Source: Clostridium sp. BJN0013
GTDB taxonomy: Bacteria > Bacillota > Clostridia > Clostridiales > Clostridiaceae
DNA length: 64,000 nucleotides
NCBI RefSeq assembly: GCF_040939125.1
Contig: NZ_CP162495.1
Coordinates: 3,100,001 to 3,164,000, forward strand
Direction: 5' to 3'
Shown here: positions 8,325-22,553 of the stretch, piece by piece
How positions within the stretch are numbered: position 1 is the stretch's first letter
How the letters are laid out: each line of letters starts with the position of its first letter
Made by a program: the position numbers and the translations under genes
Notes under the pieces: generated by a model
What the model saw: only the letters and a program-made list of their open reading frames with translations
What the model was told of the DNA's origin: nothing
The model's database searches: none

Positions 8325-10250
8325 TTAGTTGTTACTCCTCTTCACTAAATTCAACAAACCTCCATATCTTATCATATTTCTCTGCCTATCTGTAACATCA
8401 AATAACATTTTATATTCTTCACCTTTAGTTTTATTAGTTACTATAATAATATTATTATCAATTTGTGTTAATGCATCTTTAATTTCCAATTCATCCATAG
8501 TTTCTATTCTGTCATAGTCCTCTAAATTTTCAAATACTAAAGTAATTATTCCATTGTTTATAAGATTCGCCTTGTGGATTCTAGCAAAGGATTTAGCAAG
8601 TACTCCTTTTACTCCCAGATAAAGTGGTGCTAGAGCTGCATGTTCTCTACTTGAACCCTGTCCATAATTACTTCCTCCTACTATGAATCCTCCCTGATTC
8701 TCCTTTGCTTTTTTAGGAAAATCTTCATCACAAGGAGTTAGACAATACTCAGCTAAATAAGGTATATTAGACCTATAAGGTAAGAGTTTAGCATTAGAAG
8801 GCATTATATGATCTGTAGTTATATTATCTCCTACTTTTGTAAGAACTTTGCCCTCTACATTTTCTCCTAAGGCTTTTGCTTTAGGGAAAGGCTTTATATT
8901 AGGTCCCCTTACTATTTTAATTTCTTTTCCATCTTCTGAAGGCTTAACTATCATATTATCCTCTACTAAAAATTTAGAAGGCATTTCTATATCAAAGTGT
9001 TTTCCCAAAGTTCTTGGGTCTGTAATATAACCTGTTAGTGCAGAAGCTACTGCAATCTCTGGACTTACTAAATATATTTTAGCAGATTTAGTTCCAGATC
9101 TTCCCTCAAAATTTCGATTAAAAGTTCTAAGGGAGACAGCATCAGTAGATGGCGATTGACCCATACCTATACAGGGACCGCAGGCACTTTCAAGTATTCT
9201 GGCACCAGCCGCCACCATAGAAGCTAAGGCACCATTTTCCGCTAACATAGTTAAAACCTGTTTAGACCCTGGAGATATTACTAAAGATACACTTTCACTT
9301 ACAGTATTCCCTTTTAGTATATTTGCAACCTTCATCATATCTGTATAAGAAGAATTAGTACAACTCCCTATACATACTTGATTTACTTTTATATTTTTTA
9401 GTTCAGATATAGACACTACATCATCTGGGCTATGCGGACAAGCCACCATAGGCTCAAGTAAAGATAAATTTATTTCCATTTCTTCATCATATACTGCATC
9501 CTCATCCGGCTGTATAGAATAAAAATCTTCTTCTCTCCCCTGTGCCTTTAAAAATTCCCTTACTACATTATCACTAGGGAATATAGAAGTCGTAGCACCC
9601 AGTTCTGCACCCATGTTGGTTATTGTAGCTCTCTCTGGTACAGACAGAGTTTTTACTCCCTCCCCAGTATATTCAAAAATCTTTCCTACTCCACCCTTAA
9701 CTGTAAGCCTTTTAAGCATCTCCAAAATTATATCCTTGGCTGTAACCCAAGGACTCAATTTTTCAGTTAAATTTACCCTTACAATAGAGGGCATATTTAT
9801 ATAATATTCTCCTCCTCCCATAGCTACAGCTACATCCAGTCCACCTGCACCAATGGCAAGCATTCCTATGCCTCCACCGGTAGGAGTATGACTATCTGAA
9901 CCTAAAAGGGTATCTCCAGGAACTCCAAACCTTTCTAAATTCACTTGATGACATATTCCATTCCCTGGTCTTGAAAAATATATACCATGTTTTTTTGCCA
10001 CAGTTTGGATATAAAGATGATCATCTGCATTTTCCGGTCCAGATTGTAGTATATTATGATCAATATAGGCTACAGAGCGTTTTGTTTTAACCCTATCTAT
10101 TCCTAATGCCTCAAATTGAAGATAAGCCATAGTCCCTGTAGAATCCTGAGTAAGAGTTTGATCTATTTTTATGGCTATTTCTCTTCCAGGTATCATTTCA
10201 CCTTTAACCAAATGATTTTTTATGATTTTCTGTGATGCATTTAATCCCAT
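8325..10250 (-). CDS. acnA: Aconitate hydratase
   Basis: A 641-residue aconitase interconverting citrate and isocitrate in the cytoplasm. The [4Fe-4S] ligands appear to be C297 (GSCTNSS), C357 and C360 (SACGPCIGMG). The swivel domain occupies about residues 470-630 with GSNYGQGSSREHAA. The length fits the shorter aconitase type found in clostridia and archaea rather than the 870-900 residue AcnA/AcnB of enterobacteria. It starts at ATG 10250 behind GGAGGA, 36 bp after the Re-citrate synthase gene. The two form an operon converting oxaloacetate and acetyl-CoA to isocitrate, the oxidative branch to 2-oxoglutarate and glutamate. Confidence 0.94.
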   Translation of the reverse strand: MGLNASQKIIKNHLVKGEMIPGREIAIKIDQTLTQDSTGTMAYLQFEALGIDRVKTKRSVAYIDHNILQSGPENADDHLYIQTVAKKHGIYFSRPGNGICHQVNLERFGVPGDTLLGSDSHTPTGGGIGMLAIGAGGLDVAVAMGGGEYYINMPSIVRVNLTEKLSPWVTAKDIILEMLKRLTVKGGVGKIFEYTGEGVKTLSVPERATITNMGAELGATTSIFPSDNVVREFLKAQGREEDFYSIQPDEDAVYDEEMEINLSLLEPMVACPHSPDDVVSISELKNIKVNQVCIGSCTNSSYTDMMKVANILKGNTVSESVSLVISPGSKQVLTMLAENGALASMVAAGARILESACGPCIGMGQSPSTDAVSLRTFNRNFEGRSGTKSAKIYLVSPEIAVASALTGYITDPRTLGKHFDIEMPSKFLVEDNMIVKPSEDGKEIKIVRGPNIKPFPKAKALGENVEGKVLTKVGDNITTDHIMPSNAKLLPYRSNIPYLAEYCLTPCDEDFPKKAKENQGGFIVGGSNYGQGSSREHAALAPLYLGVKGVLAKSFARIHKANLINNGIITLVFENLEDYDRIETMDELEIKDALTQIDNNIIIVTNKTKGEEYKMLFDVTDRQRNMIRYGGLLNLVKRSNN

Positions 10251-10286
10251 TCCTATCCTCCATTTCTGTAAATTAAGAGCTATACA

Positions 10287-11648
10287 CTAGCTAGCTCTTT
10301 CTTCTGTTTTTTCAATAACTTCTGGCATTACTTTGCTCACCAATAATTCTAACTCATTATTGCCTATTACGCTAGTCCTTCCTGATATATATTGTTCATC
10401 TACCCACATTTTTATTTGATCAATCCTAGGATCATTTTTATCAATTTTATTACTATCTTTTAATCTATAATAAGTATTAATCCAAGCTGCTATCCCGGCA
10501 CGGCCGGAATACTGACCTACAGCCACTACCACTGGTCTTCCTAAAATTTTATCCGTATCAAATATATTATAAATTTCTTCATCTTTCAATATACCATCTG
10601 CATGTATTCCTGCTCTTGTTACATTAAAATCATTTCCTACAAAAGGAGTTCTTACAGGTACAGAGTAATTAATTTCCTTCTCAAAATACTCTGCTAGCTC
10701 TGTTATAATGTGAAGCTTCATATTCTTAGTATCTCCTTTTATTTGGGCATATTCAACTATCATAGCTTCTAAAGGACAATTTCCTGTCCTCTCCCCTATT
10801 CCTAAAAATGAAGTATTTACAGAAGATGCTCCATATAACCATGCCGTTGTAGAATTATTTACCACTCCATAAAAATCATTGTGTCCATGCCATTCTATGC
10901 ATTCTGAAGGAACTTCACAGATATTTCTAAGTCCATGTATAATTCCCTGTACACTTCTTGGAATTTCCACACCATTGTAAGGTACTCCTAATCCCAAAGT
11001 ATCACAGGCCCTTATTTTTATAGGTATATTCGCTTCTTTTGACATCTTCATCAATTCATTTACAAAAGGTACTACAAATCCATAAAAATCAGCCCTTGTT
11101 ATATCTTCTAGATGGCATCTAGGTCGAATTCCATTATTTAGTGCTTCCCTTGCTAAATCTAAATACATATCCATAGTTTCTTTTCTTGTCATCTTAAGTT
11201 TTTTAAATATATGATAATCTGAACAAGACATAAGCATTCCTGTTTCTTTAATTCCCATATCTTTTACTAACTTTAGATCTTCTTTATTTGCTCTTATCCA
11301 AGAAGTAACTTCTGGAAACTCATATCCTCTTTCCATGCATATCTGGGCAGCTTTCCTATCCTTCTTTGTATATAGGAAAAATTCTGTCTGTTTTATTATT
11401 CCTGAATTATTATCTAATTCATGAAGATAATCAAAAATTCTAACTATCTCCCTGGAAGTATAAGGAGGCATAGACTGCTGTCCATCCCTAAATGTAGTAT
11501 CTGTAATGTATATATTATCAGGCAAATCCATAGGTAATTGTATTTTATTAAAAGCTATTTTTGGTATTTCTTCATATGGAAACATGTCTTTATAAAAATT
11601 AGGATTATTTACATTGTCCAATTTATAATTGTAGGAACATTTTTTCAT
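10287..11648 (-). CDS. Re-citrate synthase (HMGL-family)
   Basis: A 453-residue member of the isopropylmalate/homocitrate synthase-like DRE-TIM family. It shows the metal-binding start TTFRDGQQSM (R54, D55), HGHND with H254 and H256, and a C-terminal lid (GIHADGILKDEE). This is the protein type established in C. kluyveri as the oxygen-sensitive Re-face-specific citrate synthase used by anaerobes that lack the normal Si enzyme. The adjoining aconitase supports citrate as product. An ATG at 11657 overlaps the AGGAG ribosome site; ATG 11648 sits 9 nt beyond it and is the better start. A homocitrate or isopropylmalate synthase role is less likely. Confidence 0.88.
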   Translation of the reverse strand: MKKCSYNYKLDNVNNPNFYKDMFPYEEIPKIAFNKIQLPMDLPDNIYITDTTFRDGQQSMPPYTSREIVRIFDYLHELDNNSGIIKQTEFFLYTKKDRKAAQICMERGYEFPEVTSWIRANKEDLKLVKDMGIKETGMLMSCSDYHIFKKLKMTRKETMDMYLDLAREALNNGIRPRCHLEDITRADFYGFVVPFVNELMKMSKEANIPIKIRACDTLGLGVPYNGVEIPRSVQGIIHGLRNICEVPSECIEWHGHNDFYGVVNNSTTAWLYGASSVNTSFLGIGERTGNCPLEAMIVEYAQIKGDTKNMKLHIITELAEYFEKEINYSVPVRTPFVGNDFNVTRAGIHADGILKDEEIYNIFDTDKILGRPVVVAVGQYSGRAGIAAWINTYYRLKDSNKIDKNDPRIDQIKMWVDEQYISGRTSVIGNNELELLVSKVMPEVIEKTEERAS

Positions 11649-11780
11649 ATAAATCATCTCCTTATTTTAAATATTGGATCTATAACTTAAAATGAATTTT
11701 TGAATTATTTGAATAAAGTTATTTCATATATATATTTACCTTTATATGTAAAAAAATTATATTTATACTTAAAATTCAAA

Positions 11781-11812
11781 TAGTTATTAGATATGCCCCC
11801 CTCTAATAACTA
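11781..11812 (-). promoter_or_regulatory. Leader hairpin of the Re-citrate synthase operon
   Basis: Perfect 11-bp arms (TAGTTATTAGA / TCTAATAACTA) around a loop containing six G on the minus strand. It lies between the promoter at 11836-11864 and the gene, in a leader of about 180 nt. There is no T-run after it, so it is not a plain terminator. Confidence 0.45.
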
Positions 11813-11835
11813 TAAATAAGAATAATTATACTTAT

Positions 11836-11864
11836 ATTGTAACACTTTTATTATATTTTAGCAA
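11836..11864 (-). promoter_or_regulatory. Promoter of the Re-citrate synthase - acnA operon
   Basis: Minus-strand -35 TTGCTA (11859-11864), 17-bp spacer and -10 TACAAT (11836-11841). A dyad TGAATA-N5-TATTCA (11892-11908) lies 27 bp upstream of the -35 and could bind an activator. The rest of the 440-bp gap to the next gene shows nothing else. Confidence 0.55.
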
Positions 11865-12094
11865 ATAAATTTTATCCCATTATCATACATTTGAATAAAA
11901 CGTATTCATCTCTTTTAATTATATATGAAAAAGGATTTTTTCTATTATATATTGGCCCTATATATAATTTTATTTTTAAAACTATAATTTATATTTAGCA
12001 ATATATACATGGATATAATTATTCATGTGATATAATGGATAATGCAATATATATTCAATAAAAATCCAATATTATGGAAAGGAAGTTTTAACTT

Positions 12095-12820
12095 ATGTTA
12101 AGAACCATTTTATTTTACTTTATTTTTTGCCTATATATGGTATATTCACTGGGTAAAAAATTTAAATTAAATAAAATTAGGAAGACCAAAAATGAAGAAG
12201 AAACCCAAAATTACATCAATATATCTTTAAAAAAATGGGCTGACTTTATACTAAAACTTATAAATGCCAGAATAGAATTAAATGGAATAGAAAATATACC
12301 TAAGTCCACCTGTCTTTTTGTTTCAAATCATCAAGGTTTTTTAGATATACCTATAATAATTCATTCTGTAGATAGAACAGTAGGTTTTATAGCTAAAAAG
12401 GAAATAACAAGATTTAAATTAATTGCTTATTGGATGAAACAAATAAAATGTGTTTTTATAGATAGAGAAAATATACGAGAATCTATGAAATCACTAAATG
12501 AAGCAGTTCAAATATTAAAGAGTGGACACAGCATGGTAATATTTCCAGAAGGCACTAGAAGTAAAGGCCCTACAATAGGTGAATTTAAAAAAGGAAGTTT
12601 AAAACTAGCCCTGAAGGCAAAGGTTCCTATAGTTCCTATAGCCATAGATGGAAGCTATAAATTAAGAGAAGGTAACAAACATAGTATAGTAAAATCAGCA
12701 AAAGTAAAAGTAACTATATGTGAGCCTATATATACAGATAGGCTCTCAAAAGAAGAATTATCAGACATATCAAATATTGTAAAACAACAAATACTTAAAC
12801 ACACATATATTAAAAAATAA
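12095..12820 (+). CDS. plsC: 1-acyl-sn-glycerol-3-phosphate acyltransferase (PlsC family)
   Basis: A 241-residue membrane-associated acyltransferase that acylates lysophosphatidic acid to phosphatidic acid. The catalytic NHX4D motif is present (H79, D84 in SNHQGFLDIP), and the phosphate-binding block FPEGTRS is at 149-155. Residues 1-20 form one membrane segment. It starts at ATG 12095 behind GGAAAGGAAG. It lies 36 bp before the metallo-beta-lactamase lipoprotein on the same strand and may be co-transcribed. The name rests on family motifs; other lysolipid acyltransferases share them. Confidence 0.88.
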   Translation: MLRTILFYFIFCLYMVYSLGKKFKLNKIRKTKNEEETQNYINISLKKWADFILKLINARIELNGIENIPKSTCLFVSNHQGFLDIPIIIHSVDRTVGFIAKKEITRFKLIAYWMKQIKCVFIDRENIRESMKSLNEAVQILKSGHSMVIFPEGTRSKGPTIGEFKKGSLKLALKAKVPIVPIAIDGSYKLREGNKHSIVKSAKVKVTICEPIYTDRLSKEELSDISNIVKQQILKHTYIKK

Positions 12821-12856
12821 TACAAAATAATTATTACGACAGGGTGGTTGAATTTT

Positions 12857-13735
12857 ATGAATTATACAAAAAAATATTTTAATATACTAGTTCTAATAAT
12901 ATTAATAACTTTTTTAATATCTGGCTGTGTAGATCTAGAAAATAGCAGAACAACTAATTCTTCTAATAAATCCTTAGAATTTACAGTACATTATATAGAT
13001 ATTGGCCAAGGCGATAGTGAACTTATTCAAGTAAATGGTAAAAATCTATTAATAGATGCAGGTCCAACTAAAAATACTGATAAGCTTTTATCCTATTTGG
13101 ATAGTATAGATATTAAAAAATTAGATTATGTAATTGCCACCCATCCTGATGAAGATCACATAGGTGGCATGAGTACTGTAATAAATACATACCCCATAAA
13201 TAAATTTTATGCTCCTAAAAAAACAGTTACCACCAAGACATTCGAGAATATGATAACTGAACTAAAATCTAAAAATATGAAAATAGATGTTCCCAAGCCA
13301 GGTATGCAACTAGATCTAGGTGAAAATACTAAGGCAGAAATATTAGCTCCCAACAGCAATAAATATGAGGATACCAACAACTATTCTATAGTTTTAAAAA
13401 TATCCTACGGAAATACTAAATTTCTCTTTACAGGAGATGCTGAAAAATTAAGTGAAAGAGAAATTTTAGATAAAAACTATGATATATCCGCAGATGTATT
13501 AAAGATCGGTCATCATGGCAGTTCTACTTCTACTTCAGATGAATTTTGGGATAAAGTATCTCCTGATATAGCAGTTATAAGCTGTGCTGCAGACAACAAG
13601 TATGGACATCCTCATAAAGAAACTTTAAGAAAATTGAAAAAAAGAAATATACGTATTTATAGAACTGATATCGATGGAAGCATAGTGATTATAAGTGATG
13701 GAAAAGATATAGTTAAAAAATCAAATGATTCTTAG
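12857..13735 (+). CDS. ComEC-like metallo-beta-lactamase-fold lipoprotein
   Basis: A 292-residue protein with a lipoprotein signal (lipobox ISGC, Cys24) and a metallo-beta-lactamase domain. The metal site reads ATHPDEDHIGG (H96, D98, D100, H101), with GDAE near 189 and GHHGSS near 213. The fold and motifs match the C-terminal domain of competence protein ComEC, found in many clostridia as a stand-alone secreted protein, probably a nuclease or phosphodiesterase on the outer face. A TTG at 12848 abuts the AGGGTGG ribosome site, so ATG 12857 is chosen. No ComEC channel domain is present. The substrate is not known. Confidence 0.8.
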   Translation: MNYTKKYFNILVLIILITFLISGCVDLENSRTTNSSNKSLEFTVHYIDIGQGDSELIQVNGKNLLIDAGPTKNTDKLLSYLDSIDIKKLDYVIATHPDEDHIGGMSTVINTYPINKFYAPKKTVTTKTFENMITELKSKNMKIDVPKPGMQLDLGENTKAEILAPNSNKYEDTNNYSIVLKISYGNTKFLFTGDAEKLSEREILDKNYDISADVLKIGHHGSSTSTSDEFWDKVSPDIAVISCAADNKYGHPHKETLRKLKKRNIRIYRTDIDGSIVIISDGKDIVKKSNDS

Positions 13736-13886
13736 ATTTAGCTAGGATTCGCTTATAAGAAATACAATCTTCTCCACCTGAACCTCAGAAAAACTTATCC
13801 AAGGGCGTAGTAGTGTTTATCTTCCACTTTAAATAATATGGAAGTATTAGCGTTGCCGCCTTCGGGATAAATCAAAAAATAAAAAA

Positions 13887-13961
13887 TGGCTCCGTGGAGA
13901 GGATTCGAACCTCCAACCCTTCGGTTAACAGCCGAATGCTCCACCATTGAGCTACCACGGA
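13887..13961 (-). tRNA. tRNA-Asn (GTT)
   Basis: A 75-nt cloverleaf ending in an encoded CCA. The acceptor stem is TCCGTGG/CCACGGA, the anticodon loop CTGTTAA gives anticodon GTT, and the T arm GGTTCGAATCC is canonical. It lies 8 bp after 5S and closes rRNA operon 1. No clear terminator is visible in the 150 bp beyond it. Confidence 0.96.
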
Positions 13962-13969
13962 ACAACTTT

Positions 13970-14087
13970 ATCCGGCAGCGACCTGCTCTCCCACAGGGCC
14001 TCCCCTGCAGTACCATGGGCACTGTGGAACTTAACCTTCCTGTTCGAAATGGTAAGGGGTGTTGCCTCCACGTTATTGCCACCAGAT
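13970..14087 (-). rRNA. 5S ribosomal RNA (operon 1)
   Basis: A 118-nt region whose minus strand begins ATCTGGTGGCAATAACG and ends GGTCGCTGCCGGAT, with the conserved CCGAT/GAAC-type loop regions of 5S. It is identical in layout to the copy at 27757-27874. Ends are accurate to a few bases. Confidence 0.93.
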
Positions 14088-14199
14088 TTTTATCATTTTT
14101 CTCACTACAGTTTTATATTATACTGTCATAACTGCTACCTGTCAATACTTTTCTTCAGAAAACTTATATCCTCTGAAAATTGCACAGTAAATATATTTT

Positions 14200-19110
<4,911 letters not shown>

Positions 19111-19131
19111 AAAAGTTTTATTGACTCTGTT

Positions 19132-19253
19132 AAAAATTAATACTAACTTCATATTTCTGCGTCAAGCCTTTCGCTGCGGTACTCATTTACCTAAAGTAAA
19201 CTCTGTTCCTCACTCAAGTCTTTCCTTGAACTATTCGTCATTATTAATTTTTT
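19132..19253 (-). repeat. rRNA-associated repeat, copy 2 (operon 1 leader)
   Basis: About 122 bp immediately upstream of 16S. Ends AAAAATTAATACTAAC and its near-complement TTATTAATTTTTT can pair. It is a diverged relative of copies 1 and 3 in the same orientation. Confidence 0.65.
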
Positions 19254-19254
19254 G

Positions 19255-19372
19255 AAAATTACTATTAGCTTCGCCCAGCTTCGTCAAATGCCTCATTCCG
19301 GTGCTCAATTACACAAGTAAGTTCCGCTCCTCATTCAGCCTTTTCCTCGCTGTACTCGCTACTAGTAATTTT
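19255..19372 (-). repeat. rRNA-associated repeat, copy 3 (operon 1 leader)
   Basis: About 118 bp abutting copy 2, with ends AAAATTACTATTAGC and GCTACTAGTAATTTT that are nearly complementary. It lies in the transcribed leader between the rRNA promoter and 16S. Confidence 0.65.
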
Positions 19373-19565
19373 AGTATATCTCTTTCAGCAAAATACTGCT
19401 TAAATATACTTAATTACGAAATTACTTCCTCTACTGCTCTCGCAGCTCAAAAGAATTGCTGGTTTATTCTTTAATAAATAAGTTTACCTATGTTCTTCAT
19501 TCTGTTTAATTTTCAAGGATCATATCTAATCTTTACTGCCGCCTGTTTTCCCAGACAGCTTTTAT

Positions 19566-19594
19566 AGTATATCATCTCATTTTCCCTTTGTCAA
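19566..19594 (-). promoter_or_regulatory. rRNA promoter of operon 1
   Basis: Minus-strand -35 TTGACA (19589-19594), 17-bp spacer and -10 TATACT (19566-19571), about 450 bp upstream of 16S. The same promoter is present in operon 2. From 19595 to the regulator gene at 19917 the sequence is AT-rich and I see nothing further. Confidence 0.8.
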
Positions 19595-19916
19595 CATCTT
19601 TTTACTATTTTTTTGTTATTGATGAAATTTGTTGACTTATTTGTTTTTAAGTATTTTCAAGATAACGGATATCATTATATCATGTGTATTCTATCAGATC
19701 TTAATTGTACATATAATAAAACTGATTTATGCCCATATATCTAGATTTTATTATATATTTCAAAGTATTTCTACTATAGATACTCCAGGATATGTTTGTC
19801 TATTATAATTCCTCTTTTATCGATAATTTATTCATTAAATCTAAATACCAATATTAAAATTACATATGCTATAATTTACACTAAAGAATTAATTACAAGA
19901 AATGAGGTTTACACAA

Positions 19917-20606
19917 ATGAATGTGTCTAAAATATTGATTGTAGAGGACGACGAAGAAATAAACAACTTAATTTGTGATACTTTAAAAAAAGAAAATTAT
20001 AATACAATACAAGTTTTTAATGGAAAAGAGGCAATAAATAAATATGATAATACTTTTCAATTAGTTATTCTTGACTTAATGTTGCCATACATTGACGGTA
20101 TAGAAGTTTTGAGAAAAATACGGGAGACCAGCACAGTGCCCATTATAATCTTATCTGCCAAAGATGAAGAAACAGACAGAATTGTAGGCCTTAGTATGGG
20201 TGCAGACGACTACATTGTAAAACCTTTTTCTATCAGAAAACTAACTGCAAGAATTAAATCTCAACTTAGAAGATATATAAGCTATAATAAAGGTCATCCT
20301 AAAAATTTAGTTTTGCAGTATGCGGATCTTAAATTGAACACTTTAAATTACAAGGTATTTAAAAAAAATACAGAATTGGATTTAACCCCAAAAGAATTTC
20401 AACTTTTAAAACTTTTTCTTGAAAATCCAGACAGAGTATTTACAAAAGCCCAAATATTCAATAATGTATGGAAAAACAAGTATATACATGATGACAACAC
20501 TGTCATGGTACATATAAAAAGATTACGAAATAAAATTGAAGACAATCCAAATAGCCCCAAATACATATCCACTGTTTGGGGCATAGGATATAAGCTTGGT
20601 GAATAA
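19917..20606 (+). CDS. OmpR-family response regulator
   Basis: A 229-residue two-component regulator. The receiver domain (residues 1-118) has the acidic pair D11/D12, phospho-acceptor Asp53 (VILDLMLP) and a conserved Lys in YIVKPF. The winged-helix domain spans 130-229 and ends in the typical STVWGIGYKLGE. An ATG at 19902 contains the ribosome site GAGGT; ATG 19917, 8 nt after it, is the likely start. The next gene is the partner kinase. Three TGTAAR words with 11-bp period upstream of the ABC genes are a plausible binding site. It probably responds to a peptide antibiotic. Confidence 0.9.
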   Translation: MNVSKILIVEDDEEINNLICDTLKKENYNTIQVFNGKEAINKYDNTFQLVILDLMLPYIDGIEVLRKIRETSTVPIIILSAKDEETDRIVGLSMGADDYIVKPFSIRKLTARIKSQLRRYISYNKGHPKNLVLQYADLKLNTLNYKVFKKNTELDLTPKEFQLLKLFLENPDRVFTKAQIFNNVWKNKYIHDDNTVMVHIKRLRNKIEDNPNSPKYISTVWGIGYKLGE

Positions 20607-20607
20607 T

Positions 20608-21537
20608 ATGCTCATATTTATTTACATTCTTATATTTATAATAATTTTTCTTTCAATATTATTGACATGTTTTTATAAAAATATAAATCATATATGTAAA
20701 TATATTGATGATATATTTAATGGAAATTTAAATCAAAGGATAAGACTTCAAACCCACATAAAATGTTTTAGTAAGTTAACTATAAAAATAAATAACCTTA
20801 TAGAAAAGCTTCAAGCTATCGAAAAGAAAAATATTCTAAGTGAAGAATCCAGAAAAAAAATAATCTCAAATATATCACATGATTTGAGGACACCACTTAC
20901 TTCAATTCTTGGATACATGGAACTTATATTGAATGACTATGATTTAAGTCCAGATGAAAAAAAACGTTATATAAAAATAGCTTATAATAAGGGAAATTAT
21001 CTCTATGATATATTGGAGGAGTTTTTTCAAATTTCAAAGATGGATTCAAAAGACTTTAAACTGAAAATAAAATCAATTGATATATGTGAAATTATAAGAC
21101 AACAGCTTGTTTTCTTTTTTAATGAATTTAAAAAGTCAGGTATAGAACCTGAATTAAACTTTCAAAAAGATAATGTATATGTTAATGCAGACGAAAAGGC
21201 TTTAAATAGAATTTTAAATAATCTTATAAGTAATGCCTTAAAACATGGAAAAACCAGTACAAAAATATGCATTAACCTATCCTATACCCAAAATACAGTT
21301 TTTATATCAATATGGGATAATGGTTTAGGAATACCTAAAGACGAAATAAATTATATATTTGATAGATTATACACCGTTGAAAAATCTAGAAAATCAAATT
21401 CAAGAAGTAGTGGTCTTGGCCTCAGTATAGTTAAAAAATTGGTGGAATCTCTAGATGGTACAATTTCCGTATCCAGTGTCCCATATAAAAAAACAGAATT
21501 TAAATTTACACTTCCCAAAGATGTAAGAAAATTGTAA
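20608..21537 (+). CDS. Sensor histidine kinase (short intramembrane type)
   Basis: A 309-residue kinase whose N-terminus has one long hydrophobic segment (residues 1-22) and almost no outside loop. A HAMP-like linker follows, then the H box with His91 (ISHDLRTPLTSILGY), N box (NLISNALKHGK near 208), G1 (DNGLGIP) and G2 (GLGLSIVKK). A sensor with so little outside the membrane usually detects stress through a partner transporter. ATG 20608 directly follows the regulator stop (20604-20606), and upstream TTG/GTG codons overlap the regulator. It phosphorylates the preceding regulator. Confidence 0.87.
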   Translation: MLIFIYILIFIIIFLSILLTCFYKNINHICKYIDDIFNGNLNQRIRLQTHIKCFSKLTIKINNLIEKLQAIEKKNILSEESRKKIISNISHDLRTPLTSILGYMELILNDYDLSPDEKKRYIKIAYNKGNYLYDILEEFFQISKMDSKDFKLKIKSIDICEIIRQQLVFFFNEFKKSGIEPELNFQKDNVYVNADEKALNRILNNLISNALKHGKTSTKICINLSYTQNTVFISIWDNGLGIPKDEINYIFDRLYTVEKSRKSNSRSSGLGLSIVKKLVESLDGTISVSSVPYKKTEFKFTLPKDVRKL

Positions 21538-21550
21538 GAACTGTGTAAAT
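21522..21550 (+). promoter_or_regulatory. Three TGTAAR direct repeats, likely response-regulator site
   Basis: TGTAAGA at 21522, TGTAAGA at 21533 and TGTAAAT at 21544 are spaced exactly 11 bp apart, one helical turn, as OmpR-family regulators prefer. They lie at the end of the kinase gene, upstream of a possible -10 TATTAT at 21571 for the ABC genes. Confidence 0.5.
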
Positions 21551-21559
21551 AGCATGTAC

Positions 21560-21592
21560 GGATTATGTTGTATTATAAACATAATCCTTTTT
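21560..21592 (+). terminator. Inverted repeat with T-run after the kinase gene
   Basis: GGATTATGTT / AACATAATCC (21560-21569 and 21578-21587) followed by TTTTT. It may end the kinase transcript. Its loop overlaps the candidate -10 of the ABC operon, so an operator role is also possible. Confidence 0.6.
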
Positions 21593-21641
21593 ATATAAAA
21601 TTATTAAATAGACGAACCAGAAATAATACGGAGGTAACTAA

Positions 21642-22553
21642 ATGGATAGCATTCTGAAAACTTATGATTTAACTAAAAAATTTAAAAATTCTTATGCAGT
21701 TCATAGTTTAAATATGACTATAGAAACAGGTGATATATATGGTTTTCTTGGTGAAAATGGTGCAGGCAAAACTACTACCATAAGAATGATAATGGGACTT
21801 ATAAAATCAACCTGTGGAGAAATAGAATTATTTTCACAGAAAACATCAAGTAAAAATAAAAATCTTCTTCAAAGAATAGGATCTATAATAGAATATCCTG
21901 GATTTTACCCAAATCTCACCGCAAAGGAAAATTTAGAAATACATAGACGCATGATGGGCATTCAAGAAAAAACCTCCATAAAGCATTCTTTAAAAATAGT
22001 AGGTATAGAAGATGTGGAAAATAAAAAAGTAAAAGAATTCTCACTTGGCATGAAGCAAAGACTTGGAATTGCCAGAGCCCTTTTGCATCACCCTGAATTT
22101 TTAATATTAGATGAACCCACAAATGGTCTTGATCCTCTGGGAATAAAAGAAATAAGAGAATTAATTATAGATTTAGCCCATAAGCAAAATATTACATTTT
22201 TAATATCCAGTCATATATTAAGCGAAATTCAACAAATGGCTACAAAAATTGGAATAATTCATAAAGGTGTACTTTTAGAAGAAATACCCTATGATGAGCT
22301 TCAAAAAAGAAACAGACATTATATAAGTATCAAAGTAAATAATGATAAAAGAGCTTGTTTTATTTTAGAGGAAAAACTCAATATAAAAGATTATGTCATA
22401 TGGGAAAAAAATAATTTAAGGGTTTATGAAAAACTTCAGGAGGCTTCAAATATAAATAAAGTTCTTGTTTCAAATGATATATTTGTAAATGAACTATGCT
22501 TAAAAATAGATAGCCTGGAAGATTATTTTTTAAAACTTACAGGGGGAGATTAA
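21642..22553 (+). CDS. ABC transporter ATP-binding protein (BcrA/lantibiotic-immunity type)
   Basis: A 303-residue ATPase with Walker A GENGAGKTTT (about 38-47), signature FSLGMKQRLGIARALL and Walker B LILDEPTNGLDPLG, then a C-terminal extension of about 90 residues. This arrangement is typical of BcrA-type exporters that give immunity to bacitracin or lantibiotics. It starts at ATG 21642 behind GGAGGT, and its stop overlaps the permease start region. It sits next to a short-sensor kinase and regulator, the usual setting for a drug-induced detoxification pump. The substrate is not determinable here. Confidence 0.88.
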   Translation: MDSILKTYDLTKKFKNSYAVHSLNMTIETGDIYGFLGENGAGKTTTIRMIMGLIKSTCGEIELFSQKTSSKNKNLLQRIGSIIEYPGFYPNLTAKENLEIHRRMMGIQEKTSIKHSLKIVGIEDVENKKVKEFSLGMKQRLGIARALLHHPEFLILDEPTNGLDPLGIKEIRELIIDLAHKQNITFLISSHILSEIQQMATKIGIIHKGVLLEEIPYDELQKRNRHYISIKVNNDKRACFILEEKLNIKDYVIWEKNNLRVYEKLQEASNINKVLVSNDIFVNELCLKIDSLEDYFLKLTGGD

